A stretch of DNA of 64,000 nucleotides from Desmodus rotundus (GCF_022682495.2 NC_071398.1:91291705-91355704), one strand, 5' to 3'. Positions 44,165 to 55,864 are shown, counted from the first letter of the stretch. The notes: generated from the letters alone by a model not told the origin. Numbers and translations are program-made.

Positions 44165-44427
44165 CCGGAGGCTGCACCTTCTGTTAGTAGGGAGGAAAGA
44201 GGAGAGGTGGGCGGCCTACGTGCTGGGGCAACAGAGCGATGCACGCTGGGCAGGATGGAGAGGGAGGGCACAAGGCTTCACCACACTCCTCAGAAGCATG
44301 TGCGATTTAAAACTTATGAATGGTTTATTTCCAGAATCTTCCATTTACTATATTTGGACTGCAGTCAAATGCAGGTAAATGAAACCACAGAAAGCGAAAC
44401 CATGGATAAGGGGGAACTACTGTTCTC
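44165..44427 (-). mobile_element. Tigger2/MER2-like transposon, 5' end
   Basis: Seen in reverse: 'aggcttcaccacactcctcagaagc', 'cgatttaaaacttatgaatggtttatttccagaatcttccatttactatatttggactgcagtc', 'tgaaaccacagaaagcgaaaccatggataagggggaactactg'. Family knowledge: this is the terminal segment of a pogo-type Tigger2/MER2 element. No transposase frame remains here. Confidence 0.8.
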
Positions 44428-44428
44428 A

Positions 44429-44530
44429 GCTCTGCCTCTGTCATGTAAAAGCAGCCACAGACAATACATAAACCAAAAAATGGGTGTGGCTGTGTTTCAA
44501 TAAAACTTTATTAACAAAAAACAGGCAGCT
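44429..44530 (-). mobile_element. hAT-like element fragment
   Basis: Seen: 'ctcagctctgcctctgtcatgtaaaagcagccacagacaatacataaacc', 'gggtgtggctgtgtttcaataaaactttatt', landmarks of a common eutherian hAT miniature element in antisense. It abuts the Tigger terminus directly. Confidence 0.7.
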
Positions 44531-45139
44531 AACACCTGAGCCTAGAGCTTCAGAGTTCTCCCCTAGACTTTTTTCTCTCCAGCCCAGAGACCAAGAAAAA
44601 AAGAGAAGAGCTTGGCGGATCTTGCAAGAGGTCTAGAAGCCAGACCTAGAAGTGGTGAATATCACTCCCCCCATATTCCGTTATCCAGCAAGAACTCTGT
44701 CACCCGTCACCAGGTCCTGCTTGGCTGAAGGAGAGCAGAAGTGCAGTCCCCCTGCATGCCCAGGGAGAAGGGAAAACCACTATCGATGAGTCCCGGCAAT
44801 CTCCCCCACACTACTACTGTTTGATCACGATAGAATCACAGAGTAAATACCAAGGAAATAGTTACAAATATGTCCAATCCATTGACTGTTGACCAGTCTA
44901 CTGGGGAATTAATCAACTGCTGACAACTAGCCACATCATAATGTGTACAGGCATATTTTATGTAAAAGAAAAGGGAGAAACCCTAAACATCGTCATATAC
45001 CATCAGTTCACCAAAGGATTCTGACGACTGGAAAAGCAAGACCTCAAAAACGTAATACAAGCTTGGTGGGTCCTAAGCAATTACATAGCAGGTTCCCACT
45101 GCAGACACAGGTGTCTCCACGGTCCTTTGGCTCGTGACT

Positions 45140-45258
45140 ACCCCTCACACACTAGCCTTCCAGCTACAAAAGGGCAGAGACCCCACCTATTTTACTCACC
45201 ACTGCACCCCATCACCCTGTCTCTGTAGGCATTCGATACACATTTATAAAGGGAACGA
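45140..45258 (+). mobile_element. L2 LINE 3' end (fragment)
   Basis: Seen: 'aaagggcagagaccccacctattttactcaccactgcaccccatcaccctgtctctgtaggcattcgatacac', the L2 terminus order. Confidence 0.55.
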
Positions 45259-46470
45259 ATGCAGGGAGGAGAGACAGGGAGGGAGCAGGATGGAGAGAGG
45301 AAGAAAGATGCTCTACAGTCGCCCAAACCATCATTTTGCTCCTGTGGCAAGTGAGTCCCCTCTAAGAGTTAGCTTATGCAGAAATCCTTACAACTATACT
45401 TGAATGGATAGAAGTGGCTTTAAGGGGCTTTCACTTGCAACTTTCCAATTTGCTTAAATAGTCACATTTACTATTCCATTTTAAGAAGCTGCTTAGAACC
45501 TCCACAGGACCTGTCTGAGTTAGAGAAGGGAAGGAAGACTTTCATAATGGCAGGGAGCCTTCCCATTTCACCGCACAGAAATCACTCCAGAAATGGATGG
45601 GACTTCCTCAACAAACATACCTTGAGCACCTCCTCCGAGTTGGGGACTGGGTAGGGCACTGGAAACTCTATGGCCCCCCAGCAAGAGTCCAGAAAGAACC
45701 CCAAGGGGTCAGGCCCAGCACAGCTACTTTTAAAAAGCAGAGCACAGTTACTTATTAACACACACGAAGAATGTCTTCGACAAGAGTAGCTCGAGATCCT
45801 TGAGCACTTGTCACTTTTCTAGGACTGTCACTTCTAGTCTACTTCCCTAAAGTGCCCAGACATAAAGTCAGACAGACAGACAAAGGCAGAAAGGGACCTG
45901 TACTTTCCCTGAGGACCTTAAGAGGAGTAGAAAACGAAGGACAGAATAGGTATTCCTCAGACAGTCTCTGGCAGGAAAAGTCGCCGGGAGTCCGTAATGG
46001 TTGGAGCTGGAGAGGAAGAAGTGCCGAACTCCCCCGGTCTAGTGGAAACAGAGTGGAGGTGCCACAGTGGCCTGGCCTGGCGCAGAGAAGGGCTGGCAAC
46101 CAACGTCCAGGAGACCAACACGTGTTCGCCGAAAACACGTGTCTGTCCAGCATCAGGCTCAGACAGCTGAACCCACAGTGTGGGTTCTCAGAGAAATTTC
46201 TCCCAGAGCCTCTTTTTCCTGTGGTCAGTGGTTCTCTCCCTCTCAGCCCAGCACTGCGTAGGGGCAGAGCATGCTCTTGGCCCGACAACAGCCCCTGGCC
46301 TCCCCAGGCAGCACGGAGCAGGGACGGCTCAGAGGGGTGGTAGGGGGATCTCCACCTATCATCTCGTCATCATCTGACGAGACCTGAGCAGCAGCTCCGC
46401 TCCGGGAGGAAACGAGGAGGAAATGGGCAAAACGAGTCTTGGGATCTTTCCACCTCCTTGCCTGGTCCCT
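45259..46470. other. No clear feature; short L2-like traces
   Basis: Only a short antisense L2 echo near 45600-45665. Overlapping open frames at 45839-46343 on both strands lack splice support. Confidence 0.4.
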
Positions 46471-46471
46471 A

Positions 46472-46504
46472 GTGTCTGTGTCTGTCTGTCTGTCTGTCTC
46501 TCTC
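46472..46504 (+). repeat. (TCTG)n microsatellite
   Basis: Seven TCTG-type units running into a CT stretch. Confidence 0.9.
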
Positions 46505-46603
46505 CACCTTATACCCCACTTTCCAGCTGCCACAGCCCTGCCACGGCTCCCCAACTGTTGCCAAATTCCTGACTGGCTTAGCCATAATCTTATTCAAAAA
46601 TAA

Positions 46604-46697
46604 CCTCCCATGATTAAGGCAACCTATTTGATTCAAAAATTAAAGTAATTCTTTTCTGATTTGCAGAATTATATATAAGAAAGGCCTCCCATGATTA
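46604..46697 (+). repeat. 13-bp direct repeats flanking an AT-rich insert
   Basis: Seen: cctcccatgatta at 46604-46616 and 46685-46697 bracket 68 bp of AT-rich sequence. It resembles a target-site duplication, or is a small imperfect tandem duplication (attcaaaaa also occurs twice). Confidence 0.7.
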
Positions 46698-46864
46698 CCT
46701 CTATTGGGAAATCGGAATTGCATGAAACTGGGGAGCATCAGAAAGGCTGGACCATCAGCCGTCACACTTATGCCAGGCCATCCCGCCTCTCTTCCCACCG
46801 CTAACTCCACCCCCCCAGCCCTGCACCAGCCTCTGAGTGAGAGGTGAGTACAAGCCATTTAAAG

Positions 46865-47038
46865 GGATGGGAGGAGTTGGAAATGAGCAAAGTAGGGATA
46901 AATGGGGACAGAAAGAAACTTGACTTTGGGTGGTGAGCATGCAATACAGTATGCAGATGATGTTTTATTGAGTTGTACACTTGAAATACGTATGGTTTTA
47001 TTAACCAGTGTCACCCCAATAAATTCAATATACATACA
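46865..47038 (+). mobile_element. L1 3' end, bat-type
   Basis: Seen: 'ggtggtgagcatgcaatacagtatgcagatgatg', 'gtacacttgaaatacgtatggttttattaaccagtgtcaccccaataaattc'. Same terminus as the copy at 58565-58945. Confidence 0.82.
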
Positions 47039-47269
47039 TACCCACGTTCGCACCCTCTAAGGTGCTAGGGTCCCAGGGAGCTGGGCTAGCTGACCACCAA
47101 GCCATGATGGCAGGAGGTGAGACAAGAAGAGTGGCTTCCGCTCGTCGAGTGTCAGAAAGACCGGGGGCTGCCTCCCCATCTACAGACACTGTCCAAGCAC
47201 CGCGGTCTGATTTCTCCCGTCTACACACTGTCCATCTTCGCTGGCATGAGTTCAATTACAGGCAATATA

Positions 47270-47405
47270 AAAGCTCTGTGGCAAGAAGCCCTCCCTTCAC
47301 ATATTGTATCAATTATAAATATAAATTACCTGTTTTTGAGCCAAACACCATACTAAAAGCTTAATAAGCCTTCTAGCTAATCTTCTCAACAATCTTCAAG
47401 GTTGT
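47270..47405 (-). mobile_element. MIR fragment, tentative
   Basis: Seen: 'gccaaacaccatactaaaagcttaataagccttctagctaatcttctcaacaatc', the antisense MIR 3' part. Confidence 0.5.
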
Positions 47406-47429
47406 TGTTTTTTTTTTTAATGAACTGAG

Positions 47430-48080
47430 TCATTCTCATTCATCCAATCATTTCTTTATTCAATGCATTTCTAATGAGCATCCATTACAAGCCAAGCATG
47501 GCACTAGGCCTCAGGGCAAAAAACAGACCAGTAAACAGATTCTGACATGGCACCAGGGCAAGTGCTCAAATAGGGAGAAAAAGACTAAGGGGCTTCAGGA
47601 GTCCACAGTGCGTGCTGGGGAGTTGCGGGGTGGGGCTACTTGGAGGACCAGTCATTTAAGCCGAGTGCCACACAGTGTGTAGAGTCGGCTGGCAGAGAGG
47701 GTTACGATTTAAATACCATGCTCAGGGTAGGCCTCGCTGAGAAGGTGACATGTGAGCCAGCGTGAAGGCAAGGCATGGGCAAGGCAGGCATCTGGGAAGA
47801 CAGGAAAGGCCGTGCAAAGGCCCCAGAGAGGGAGCTGGCCTAGCTCGTTCATTCCAGGAGCAGCCAGGGGCCTGGAGTGGCTACAAGAGGAGCAGCGGGA
47901 CACAGGGTCAGAGAAGTCCGTCACATGCAGGGCCTGTCATGGAGGGCCTTGCCTTTTTTGGAGGGTTTTAAGCAGAGTTATAGTACTATCCTCCTGGGCT
48001 GTCGGTAAGAACACACTGACTGGGAGTAGGGGCAAAGGCCAGGAGACTGGCTGAAAGCTATTATAGCAAAAACACAAGAC
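47430..48080 (-). mobile_element. L2 LINE 3' region, antisense
   Basis: Seen in reverse: 'catccaatcatttctttattcaatgc', 'caagcatggcactaggcctcagggc', 'gaaggtgacatgtgagccagcg', 'aaaggccgtgcaaaggccccagagaggg', 'gcagggcctgtcatggagggccttgcc', 'ggagggttttaagcagagttatagt'. About 650 bp in good order. Confidence 0.85.
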
Positions 48081-48554
48081 GAGGGCCTGCTTCCTCTCTG
48101 GAACCCTGGGCAGAGGGCACCACCCAAAGTGCCCAATCAACAGGAGCTCAACACACCATGAGGAATAATGGAGGCAGAGAGAGGCCTGAGCTAGCCTTGG
48201 GCCACTCCTGATGTGCCTGCCCCCCGGGTGACACAGGAGAGACCCTGAAGACTTCCTGTCTTCGGCACACGCTCCTGTGTGCAGATAGTCCGGAACTGGC
48301 CTCAAGGTTCGAGCAAGGAAGAGACAGGAGGCTAGAGGCAGGGCAGGGCAGGCAGAGGTGCCAGCAAAGACGCCAATGCTCACACGGGGCGGGGGAAGAC
48401 AGCTGCACTGCAGCCACAGCCAGTCTCCAGCCAGCCCCAGAGGGTCCGGAGGCCAGACGTCCCACCCCAGTGTCAGGCCATGTGAGTTCCAGGGCAGAAG
48501 GGGTAGAAGACTAAATGTTAGTTAACTGTACATTTTATCAAAAATATGACAAAC

Positions 48555-48757
48555 TGTCACCCTAATGGGTGTGGCCCAGTTGGCCGGGCACCATCCTGCA
48601 AAGCGAAAGGTTGTCATTTCGATTCTTAGTCAAGGCAAGGTCCTGGGCTGCAGATTCGGTCCCCAGTCGGGCATGTACAAGAGGCACCCAACTGATGTTT
48701 CTCTCCCTTTCTCCCTCCCTTTCCCTCTCTCTAAAAAATAAATAAATAAATTTTGTT
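48555..48757 (+). mobile_element. VES-type SINE with TSD
   Basis: Seen: 'gtggcccagttggccgggcaccatcctgcaaagcgaaaggttg', a diverged B box, 'caagaggcacccaactgatgtttctctcc', and an A-rich tail (aaataaataaataaatttt). The repeat atgacaaac (48546-48554 / 48762-48770) is the duplicated target. Confidence 0.92.
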
Positions 48758-49221
48758 AAAAATGACAAACCATGAATTAACTAGAAAATTTCAGACTAGA
48801 CCTAAGCAAAAACATGCTTTGAATAGACCAACTTGTTTTCCATTCAAGTGGCTGGGGACTCAGGGGCCAAAGTTCTGGAGGTGACGAAAGCTACGTTTCC
48901 CAGCCTGCGTGTTGCGTGCAAATTCCAGTGTGCTGCCCAGCGCACTGGTGAAAAGAGCGCTGAGACAGAGTGCAGAAATACAGACGACGGGACTCTATTC
49001 TTTATCTGATCCTCCGTTCTGCTCGTTCCATGGCGCAGTTAGGGCTGAAACGCAGCACAGAAGGGTTTAAATGTTCAAGGTCATGTCTTTGGGCACCACC
49101 TGTAATTGGTGCAGTCTTACCATGGGTGGCCATGGTACCGATTGTCTTAGCTTCATCCTAGGCAACCATATTCATAAAAATCATGATTTGATGTGCTAAT
49201 TACATTTTTACTATTTTTTCA

Positions 49222-50112
49222 ACTTCATTTTTTTTTTAGAGCACTTTTAGGTTCAAAGCAAAATCGAGAGGAAGGCTGGAACACTCCCATACACCTCTGG
49301 CTCCTGCCCAGGCACAGCCCCCCACATCAACAGTCCCCCCACCAAAGCGTGGTGCGTTTGTTACAGTGGATGTCACTGCACTGACCCGTGCCTGTCGTCC
49401 CCAGGCCAGAGTTTCCATGTGGGTTTGCTCTAGGCATCCCATAGGTTTGGACAAAGGCACAACATGTACCCAGCATTAGAGTACCCTACAGTGTGTTGTC
49501 ACTGCCTTACTCCATGCCCCACGTCATCACCCATCCTGTCCTGGGTCCCTGCAACCACCCACCTTGTTACTGTCCCCATCATTTTGCCTTTTTCAGCATG
49601 TCACTAAGTTGGAACCACACAGTGGGCAGCCTCCTCAGATTGGCTTCTTTCACACGGGCATGCTCATTGAAGCTTCCTCCATGTCTCTTGATGGATTGAG
49701 GGCTCATTTCCTTTTAGCTGAATAATGTTCCATTGTCTGGATGTAGCACCATTTACCTGTCTACTCTTCACCTCCTTAAGGACACCTTGCTTCTGAGTTC
49801 TGGCATTTATGAATGAAACTGCTGGAAACTTGTGAATGCAGGTTTTTGTATGGACTTAAGTTTTTACCTCCTTGGGGTAAACCCCAATGAGCACGACTGC
49901 AGAATCACAGGGTTAAGCATAGGCTTACTTGGTGTTGTAAGAAACTGCCAATCTTCCAAAGGGGCCGCACCATTCTGCACTCCCACCAGCTACAATGAGA
50001 GCCGCTGTTGCTCCAAATCCGCACTGGCGTTGGGTGATGCCAGTGTTCTGACTTTCAGCCATTCTAATAGGTGTGTGGTGGTATCTCGTGGCTGTTTTAC
50101 TTTTCCCCACTT
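49222..50112 (-). mobile_element. L1 3' region, about 0.9 kb, antisense
   Basis: Seen in reverse order: 'atcattttgcctttttcagcatgtcactaagttggaaccac', 'ctgaataatgttccattgtctggatgtagcacc', 'tgcaggtttttgtatggacttaagtttttacctcc', 'aagaaactgccaatcttcc', 'agccattctaataggtgtgtggtggtatctcg'. A long, recognisable old L1 segment. Confidence 0.88.
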
Positions 50113-50339
50113 TGAACAGTAAATTTCTCACCAATGAAAACGTCGCATACCATGGTGTGGGAAGCACTGTCCTGGTAGACTCTTCCTAAAGTAAGTCCTC
50201 CAAGGTTTTAACATTGGACAGATTACCGAAGCCATCCCCCCAGTCATTGCATGAGTCAGCTCTCAGTATCCCCTGCCCAGTCAGCCTCTGTTTGAACACC
50301 TCCCATGACAGGCAGCTCCCTGCCCACCAGGCAGGATCC

Positions 50340-50725
50340 CAGCTTTAGATAGTTCCATTAGCATAGTCTTTTTATTCGGAGCAGGAATCAATGTGCATCA
50401 ACACAGAAATCAGTGCACTGTGAGGAAAACTAATTCATTCACCTCTGCCCACTGCTGGCAAACTAGAAAAAGAGGATGTAATCAGCAAGTAAAACAATGA
50501 AGAGAAGCCAACAATCAATGTGTCTCCTGTTGGAATAGCACGCCACTGAAGTGACTCCGTGTTTTCTCAACTGACTCAGAAGACCGCACAATTTTTCAGT
50601 TGCTTCTTTTCCTTCTTCTATTTCTTTTCCTTTTAAAAAAAAATCCCTTTGAGCCTTCTTCCCAGTGAAAAGCTAATTGTAACTTTCCTGCAAGCCATCA
50701 CTTTGTGAGTCAGGTTATTTCAGGA
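50340..50725. other. Repeat-free AT-rich segment, possible CNE
   Basis: Unique-looking sequence with 'ttccattagcatagtc', 'aaaactaattcattc', 'caatcaatgtg' and 'aaaagctaattgtaac'. No coding signal. Conservation cannot be tested here. Confidence 0.3.
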
Positions 50726-51119
50726 AGAGTCAACTCCCACAACTCCAGAAGAAGGGCAGAAAGGTCACAATACTAGGGCAATCAGTAAGGGGTTTGGAGG
50801 GGGGTCAGCGGGCTCACTGAAGGATTGATGTCTGAGGCAGGGGAGTCAGAAGCCAGGAAAACTCCTTGGCAAGTGGAATGGAGGAGCTGAGACAGACAGC
50901 TGAACAAACCAGCCCCGTCCCACACCCTGACTCACCTGCCTCCCTCTCCTTTGCAGGACCACTCCCTTAAGTGTGAGGACAATGAGGTTCTGATCAGAAT
51001 CAAACAATCTTCGGAACAAGCCTTGGGTCTGATGACCACAGAGTCAGAGCTTTGGTCCAACTGGAGATAACACCAAGGCCTCAGCTGTGTTTCAGCTCCA
51101 GGCCCAGAAAAGCAGCAAA

Positions 51120-51430
51120 ACCAGATGAAGTGACGCCACAGCTGACGTAGGGACCAGAGGCCATGACCAGTGACCCCCTGACTTAGCCCTGACCAATCAG
51201 TAGAGACAAGGACCCTAAAAGGACACACCTGGAAAGCTGATGAATATTCTATTGAGATCCTCCTGAGTCCTCCTCCAAATTCCTGCCTTTAGAAAACTTA
51301 AAAATACTTAAGGCAAAAGACCCAGTTCTCGATCTCTTCCTTTCTCTTCTCTCCTCCTCATCGTCATCCTTCTTCCTCTCTGTGTCATGTTTTTCCTATT
51401 TTTATCATGTTTGCCCTATTTTTCAGGGAA
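51120..51430 (+). mobile_element. Possible ERV1-like LTR fragment
   Basis: Seen: 'agccctgaccaatcagtagagacaagg', 'gatgaatattctattgagatcctcctg', 'acttaaggcaaaagaccc', then a T/C-rich stretch, a layout resembling a class I LTR. No retroviral coding sequence adjoins. Low confidence. Confidence 0.35.
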
Positions 51431-52875
51431 CTGGGAGGAAAAGAGTAGCTGTTCTTCACACTCCAGAGGAATGGGGATGACGCTGCCATCCCTCAGCAGA
51501 AGCATCTGGGCAGAGCCCGTGGTCTTCACCACTGCTGAGATGGCAGCAGTTTCATTTCACAACTGACCTTAGAACAGGCAGAGGTCAAGGGTCAGGCCAC
51601 TGCAGGAGTCCCGTGGCCTGTGGAACCCCCGCCCCCAGGAGCTAACAAGGAAAACAGCACCAGAGCAGGGACAGGAGGAGGCGGAGGCTTCTCTGGGCCA
51701 AGCATCAGCTTGACAAGGTGACATTAGCACGTGAGCATCAGGCTGGTAAACTGATTTGTTCTTGTTACGGGAGCATCTGTCTCTGCAAAAGTGAGGTGGT
51801 CACCAGCACTGGCACAGTTGCTAGGAGAGTGTCCAGGATCTCCAGTACTACACTCTGGCCCAGCCAGTGGGGCAAGGGCGTTGAGAAGTGGGAGGGTGAC
51901 CGTGGAAACATCCTGCAGGACGAGACAGCCAAGGCTGATTCGGGCTGAGGCCTGCACCAGGGCCCACAGGGCTGCGCAGCCCAGCAGTGGGAGGTAGGGA
52001 TGAGGAGAAGGCAGAGGGACAGATGCTGGGTCCTGAAGCTGGATTCTAACCATCACAGATATGCTCCCTTCAAAAGCTTCTCTCACTGTCCTGCTGCCTA
52101 GAGTCTTCCTGTGGACTCAGGAGACTACGTGGTCAGGCAGGAGGCTGGGTTGCTTCGGGGTCCAGGGCAGAGTGCTAATCTCTATTTATTTCAGTAAGAT
52201 CGAACAAGAGAAGAGGATTTGATCATGTAAGGCCTGCTGGGATCCCGGGAGGCGTGGGGATGGGGCTGATGCTCCTGCCTCCTCCAGAGACATTCTGACA
52301 GCTCCCATGGGCCCCTGTACTTTTTCATTGCAGGCTGAACAGACGTGTTCTACTCCCAAAATAAAGACTCCAGTCTCCTCCCAATGCCCAGAAGAAAAAT
52401 CAGTTAACGAAAAGGATTTCTCAATATTAAGATTTCCCTCCTGCAATTTGTTTTTCTTCAAATCACGAGATGTTACCTCTTGTCTACATAAGAAGGTGAT
52501 AGGTGATTTATCAGCCTGAGTATCAAGTATTTATTTTGCGTTACACAGATCTGTGTCTATATTCCACAAAGAGCACTGTGGTTTTGCAGATGCTCTACCA
52601 TCTGGACAAGTTAGAAAAACAAAAATGCTACCTTTTGACTAAAAGCAAAAGGCGTCGTGAGGAAGGTGCCTTCACTGCAGCCATAGTTCCCCGTCATCGT
52701 CAAAGTCATCAAAGGTGTCAAAGCCACAAGTTTTCATAAACATGTATCACCCAACAAGCCCAGCTGGTGAGCTGCCTCCCCGTTGGCTGAGAAAAATGAA
52801 GCAATCAGAAGATGCCTTCACAAACTCCCATAACCATATCTGCCCACCTACCAGGCGGTTTGTATTCCTGACTCA
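51431..52875. other. No recognisable feature
   Basis: Unique-looking sequence without supported exons or repeats. Confidence 0.4.
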
Positions 52876-53299
52876 ATACAGATGAGCCCAGCATGCCTCT
52901 GTCTGAAGTCAACCCCTCCTTGGCAATTTTTCTTATCTCTCTCTCTGCTGCTCAACAACAGTGCTCCAGTAATCCTCTTTCTCTTCAATGCAACCACTTT
53001 TTCACTCTCTACTGGACTATTCCCATCAATGTACAAACGCAGCATTCTCTCTCTCATCCTAGAGAAAACACTTCCTTCACCAGCTAGTACTCCACTTCTT
53101 TGCTCCCTTCTGCATTGAACTCTCCAAGAGTTGTCTCTACTCACAGTCTCAATTTTTCTCCTCCCATCCTTTCTTGAGCCAATTTTCATCAAACATTTCC
53201 CTTCACGGCTTTTGTCAAGGTCACCGGTGACCTCCACATTGCTAAATCCAGTGACCAATTCTTCTCGTTAGACTTGACCTTGCTAGCTAACTTCTAACA

Positions 53300-53808
53300 T
53301 GCCCCCACCTCCTGGTATTCATACCCTTCTGTAGTCTCCTCCCACAGCATGCTTGGGTTGAGACCAAGAGCATCCAGATGGTATGACACTTCCAAAATTA
53401 GGCTATAAAAGACTGTGACAACCATCATGGGTTTTCCCTCTCCCCCTCTCTCTCTCTCAGATCACGTTCTCTGGGAGAAGTTGCTGCCACGTGATGAGAC
53501 CACTCAACCACTCTATGGGAAAAACTCTCGTGGTGGGGAACTGAGGTACCTGGCCAACAGCCAGTGAGGAACTGGGGACCACCAAGAACTGCAGGAGTGA
53601 GCTTGGAGTAGGAGCTGCAGCCCCAGCTAAGAGCTGACAGCTTGACTACAACCTTGCAGGAAATCTTGGGCCCGAAGCACCCAGCCTAGCCACTCCCAGA
53701 CTCCTGACCCTCAGAAACTTTGTGAAATAAAAAATGGCTGTTGTTTTAAGCTACTAAATTTTGGAGTAATTTTTTCCACATTAGGCAATTAGTACACCTG
53801 ACCCATTA
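53300..53808 (+). mobile_element. MLT1-type MaLR solo LTR inside L2
   Basis: Seen: 'tggtattcatacccttctgtagtctcctccca', 'taaaagactgtgacaacc', 'gggaagaag'-equivalent 'gctgccacgtgatgagacc', 'ctggccaacagccagtgaggaactggggacc', 'ctgacagcttgactacaaccttgc', 'cctgaccctcagaaactttgtgaaataaaaaatggctgttgttttaagctactaaattttggagtaa'. A full set of MLT1 landmarks, flanked by the two halves of one L2. Confidence 0.92.
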
Positions 53809-54895
53809 TTTGACACAGGTGGTAGCTCCTTCCTCCTTGAAACACTTTCTTCCTTTGGCCTCCCTTACCCTACTCTCCCAGTGTTCCTTCCACCTACTAG
53901 ATCACCTCCCATGACCTCCTTTGTTGGTTCTCCTGCTTCTGCCCGATTTCTGTAAGTTGGAGGCCCTGAGACTTGGCCTTGGGTCCTCTTCTTTCCTAGG
54001 GCCTACACTCACTTCCTTGGTGTCTCATCCAGTCTCATGGCTTTAATTATTACCATCTCTATGTTATCAACTCCCAAATTTATACCTCAGCGAGATCTGT
54101 CTCCCAAACTTGTGACTCTCATAGCCGACTGTCTACATGACTCTGCCACCTGGAAACATAGCAGACAGCTCAAACTCAGCGTGGTCAAAAGTGAACTCCT
54201 AGGTATTCCCACTCAAACCTGTTCCACATTCTTCTGAACTGGCGGTATCTCCATCTTCCCAGTTTCTCAGACTATCCGTGACTCCTGTCTTCCTTATACC
54301 CCACATCCCATCGTCAATGAATCATACTCATTGTACCTGCAAGAACGTAAGAGGACCCAGGCGCTTCTCACCCATGACTGCTGCCGTCCTGGTTCAGGCC
54401 ACCATCGTCTCTCACCTGGACACAGCAGTGACCTTCCCGCTGGTCTCCCTGTTTGTACCCATGCCTCTCGACAGTCTGTTTTGGGCACAGCAGCCAGTGG
54501 GCAGGATGATCCCTTTAAACGGGCAGATCACCTCATTGCTTTCTGCTCAGTACCCTGCAAGATAATCCTCATTTCCCTTAAAGGAAACGCCAGCAAGGCC
54601 CCACACAGCCTGGCTCCCTGTTGCTGCCCTGACTTACCTCCTTCGTCCTCCCTCTACTCGGTGCCGCCATGCCGGCCCCATGCTGTTCCTGCAATGAGCC
54701 CGCACAGCATCTGCACTTGCTGTCCCTTCCCCACGGGAGGTTCTTCCCCGGAACATCATCACGACCAAGTTCCTCACCTTCTCCACATCTTTGCTCAAAT
54801 GCCACCTTGTCAGTGACACCTGTCCGGCCCACCCTATTTAATATGCACACGGCCCCAGCCCCCAGGCACTCCTCAACCTACATTCAGTCTTTTTA

Positions 54896-55122
54896 ATTTT
54901 TTAAATATTTTTCTTTTTTTTAAAGATCTTATTTATTTATTTTTAGAGAGGGGAAGGGAGGTAGAAAGAGAAGGAGAGAAACATCAATGTGTGGTTGCCT
55001 CTCATGCGCCCCCAACTGGGGACCTGGCTCACAACCCAGGCATGTGCCCTAACTGGGAATGAACCAGTGACCCTTTGGTTCACAGGCCAGCGCTCACTCC
55101 ACTGAGCCACACCAGCCAGGGC
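54896..55122 (-). mobile_element. VES-type SINE inside L2
   Basis: Seen in reverse: T-rich tail, 'aaagatcttatttatttatttttagagagggg', 'aacatcaatgtgtggttgcctctcatgcgcc', 'gggaatgaaccagtgacc', 'actccactgagccacaccagccagggc'. The likely target duplication is tcagtcttttt / tcagttttttt. Contains a minus-strand CTCF-like core at 55006-55019 (13 of 14). Confidence 0.94.
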
Positions 55123-55344
55123 TCAGTTTTTTTTTTTTTCTATAATGTATAACATCTTTTTAACACAGTAGAAACTTTGTTCATTTTTTAGTTTATTGTC
55201 TATCTTCCCTCGCTAAGGTTTAAACTATAAAGAAGCAGTTATCTTTATTTTATTTGCTAATATGCACTAAGACCTTAAGACATATAGTCAACACTAAAAA
55301 AAATTGTTGACTGAATAAATGAATAACTATTATCTATATTATTA

Positions 55345-55418
55345 TAAAAGCTTCATGAGATTGTTTTATTACCCACATTTTACAGATGATGAAACTGAGG
55401 AAAAGGGAATTAACATTT
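55345..55418 (-). mobile_element. MIR fragment
   Basis: Seen: 'atgagattgttttattacccacattttacagatgatgaaactgaggaaaagg'. Confidence 0.65.
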
Positions 55419-55419
55419 C

Positions 55420-55556
55420 TCAGTCTTGCGATGCGCCAGACACTTTATATACATTATCTTATTTACTCCTCCCATGTTCCAGGGCTCAGAGAAGTTAAGT
55501 GGCTTCCTCAAGTCACAGAAGAGCTGAGGAGCCAAGTCCTGATTTGAATCCAGGCC
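55420..55556 (-). mobile_element. MIR SINE
   Basis: Seen in reverse: 'tgcgccagacactttatatacattatcttatttactcctccc', 'ggctcagagaagttaagtggcttcctcaagtcacagaagagctgaggagccaagtcctgatttgaatccagg'. Confidence 0.85.
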
Positions 55557-55864
55557 TGGCTGGCGCTACCACCCCTAGGAACACCCCCATCGCGTGTCCC
55601 ACTCTTCCACCAAACACCTGCCACACCTGGACTGGTCAGAATCAGTGGTGCCCCGAGACAATTGTCTCCGTCCCAGAGAAACCCACCACAGCATGCTCCC
55701 AGGGTGTCAGGGCTCTGTCTGGAGACCAGCAAGTCAGGCCCCCAGTCCCACCTGGGACTCCTGGTGACCAACTGCTGCAGCCCCTCAAACCCACAAGCCC
55801 GTGGAAAGGTTCTTGATATTCACTTTTTGAAAGTGGCAAACATTTCCCCAAATATTTGAAAGAT

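Larger units (their letters stand above)
52880..55326 (+). mobile_element. Long sense L2 LINE, interrupted by MLT1 LTR and VES
   Basis: Seen in L2 order: 'ggtcaccggtgacctccacattgctaaatccagtgaccaattcttctc', [LTR 53300-53808], 'cttccaccta..cacctccc', 'gacttggccttgggtcctcttc', 'tctcatccagtctcatggctttaattattaccatctctatg', 'gttcaggccaccatcgtctctcacctgg', 'tttgctcaaatgccaccttgtcagtgacacctgtccggcccaccc', [SINE 54896-55122], 'agtttattgtctatcttcc', 'gttgactgaataaatgaataa' at the terminus. About 1.7 kb of L2 proper, one of the longest L2 copies in the window. The ORF2 remnant is shattered by stops. Confidence 0.88.

Noticed and set aside
46243..46554. Minus-strand frame containing an acidic SSDDDE stretch
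   Set aside because: Crosses a TCTG microsatellite and lacks splice signals; the short acidic run alone is not evidence.
51120..51430. Intact endogenous retrovirus next to the LTR-like sequence
   Set aside because: No gag, pol or env-like frame, and no primer-binding site or second LTR nearby.
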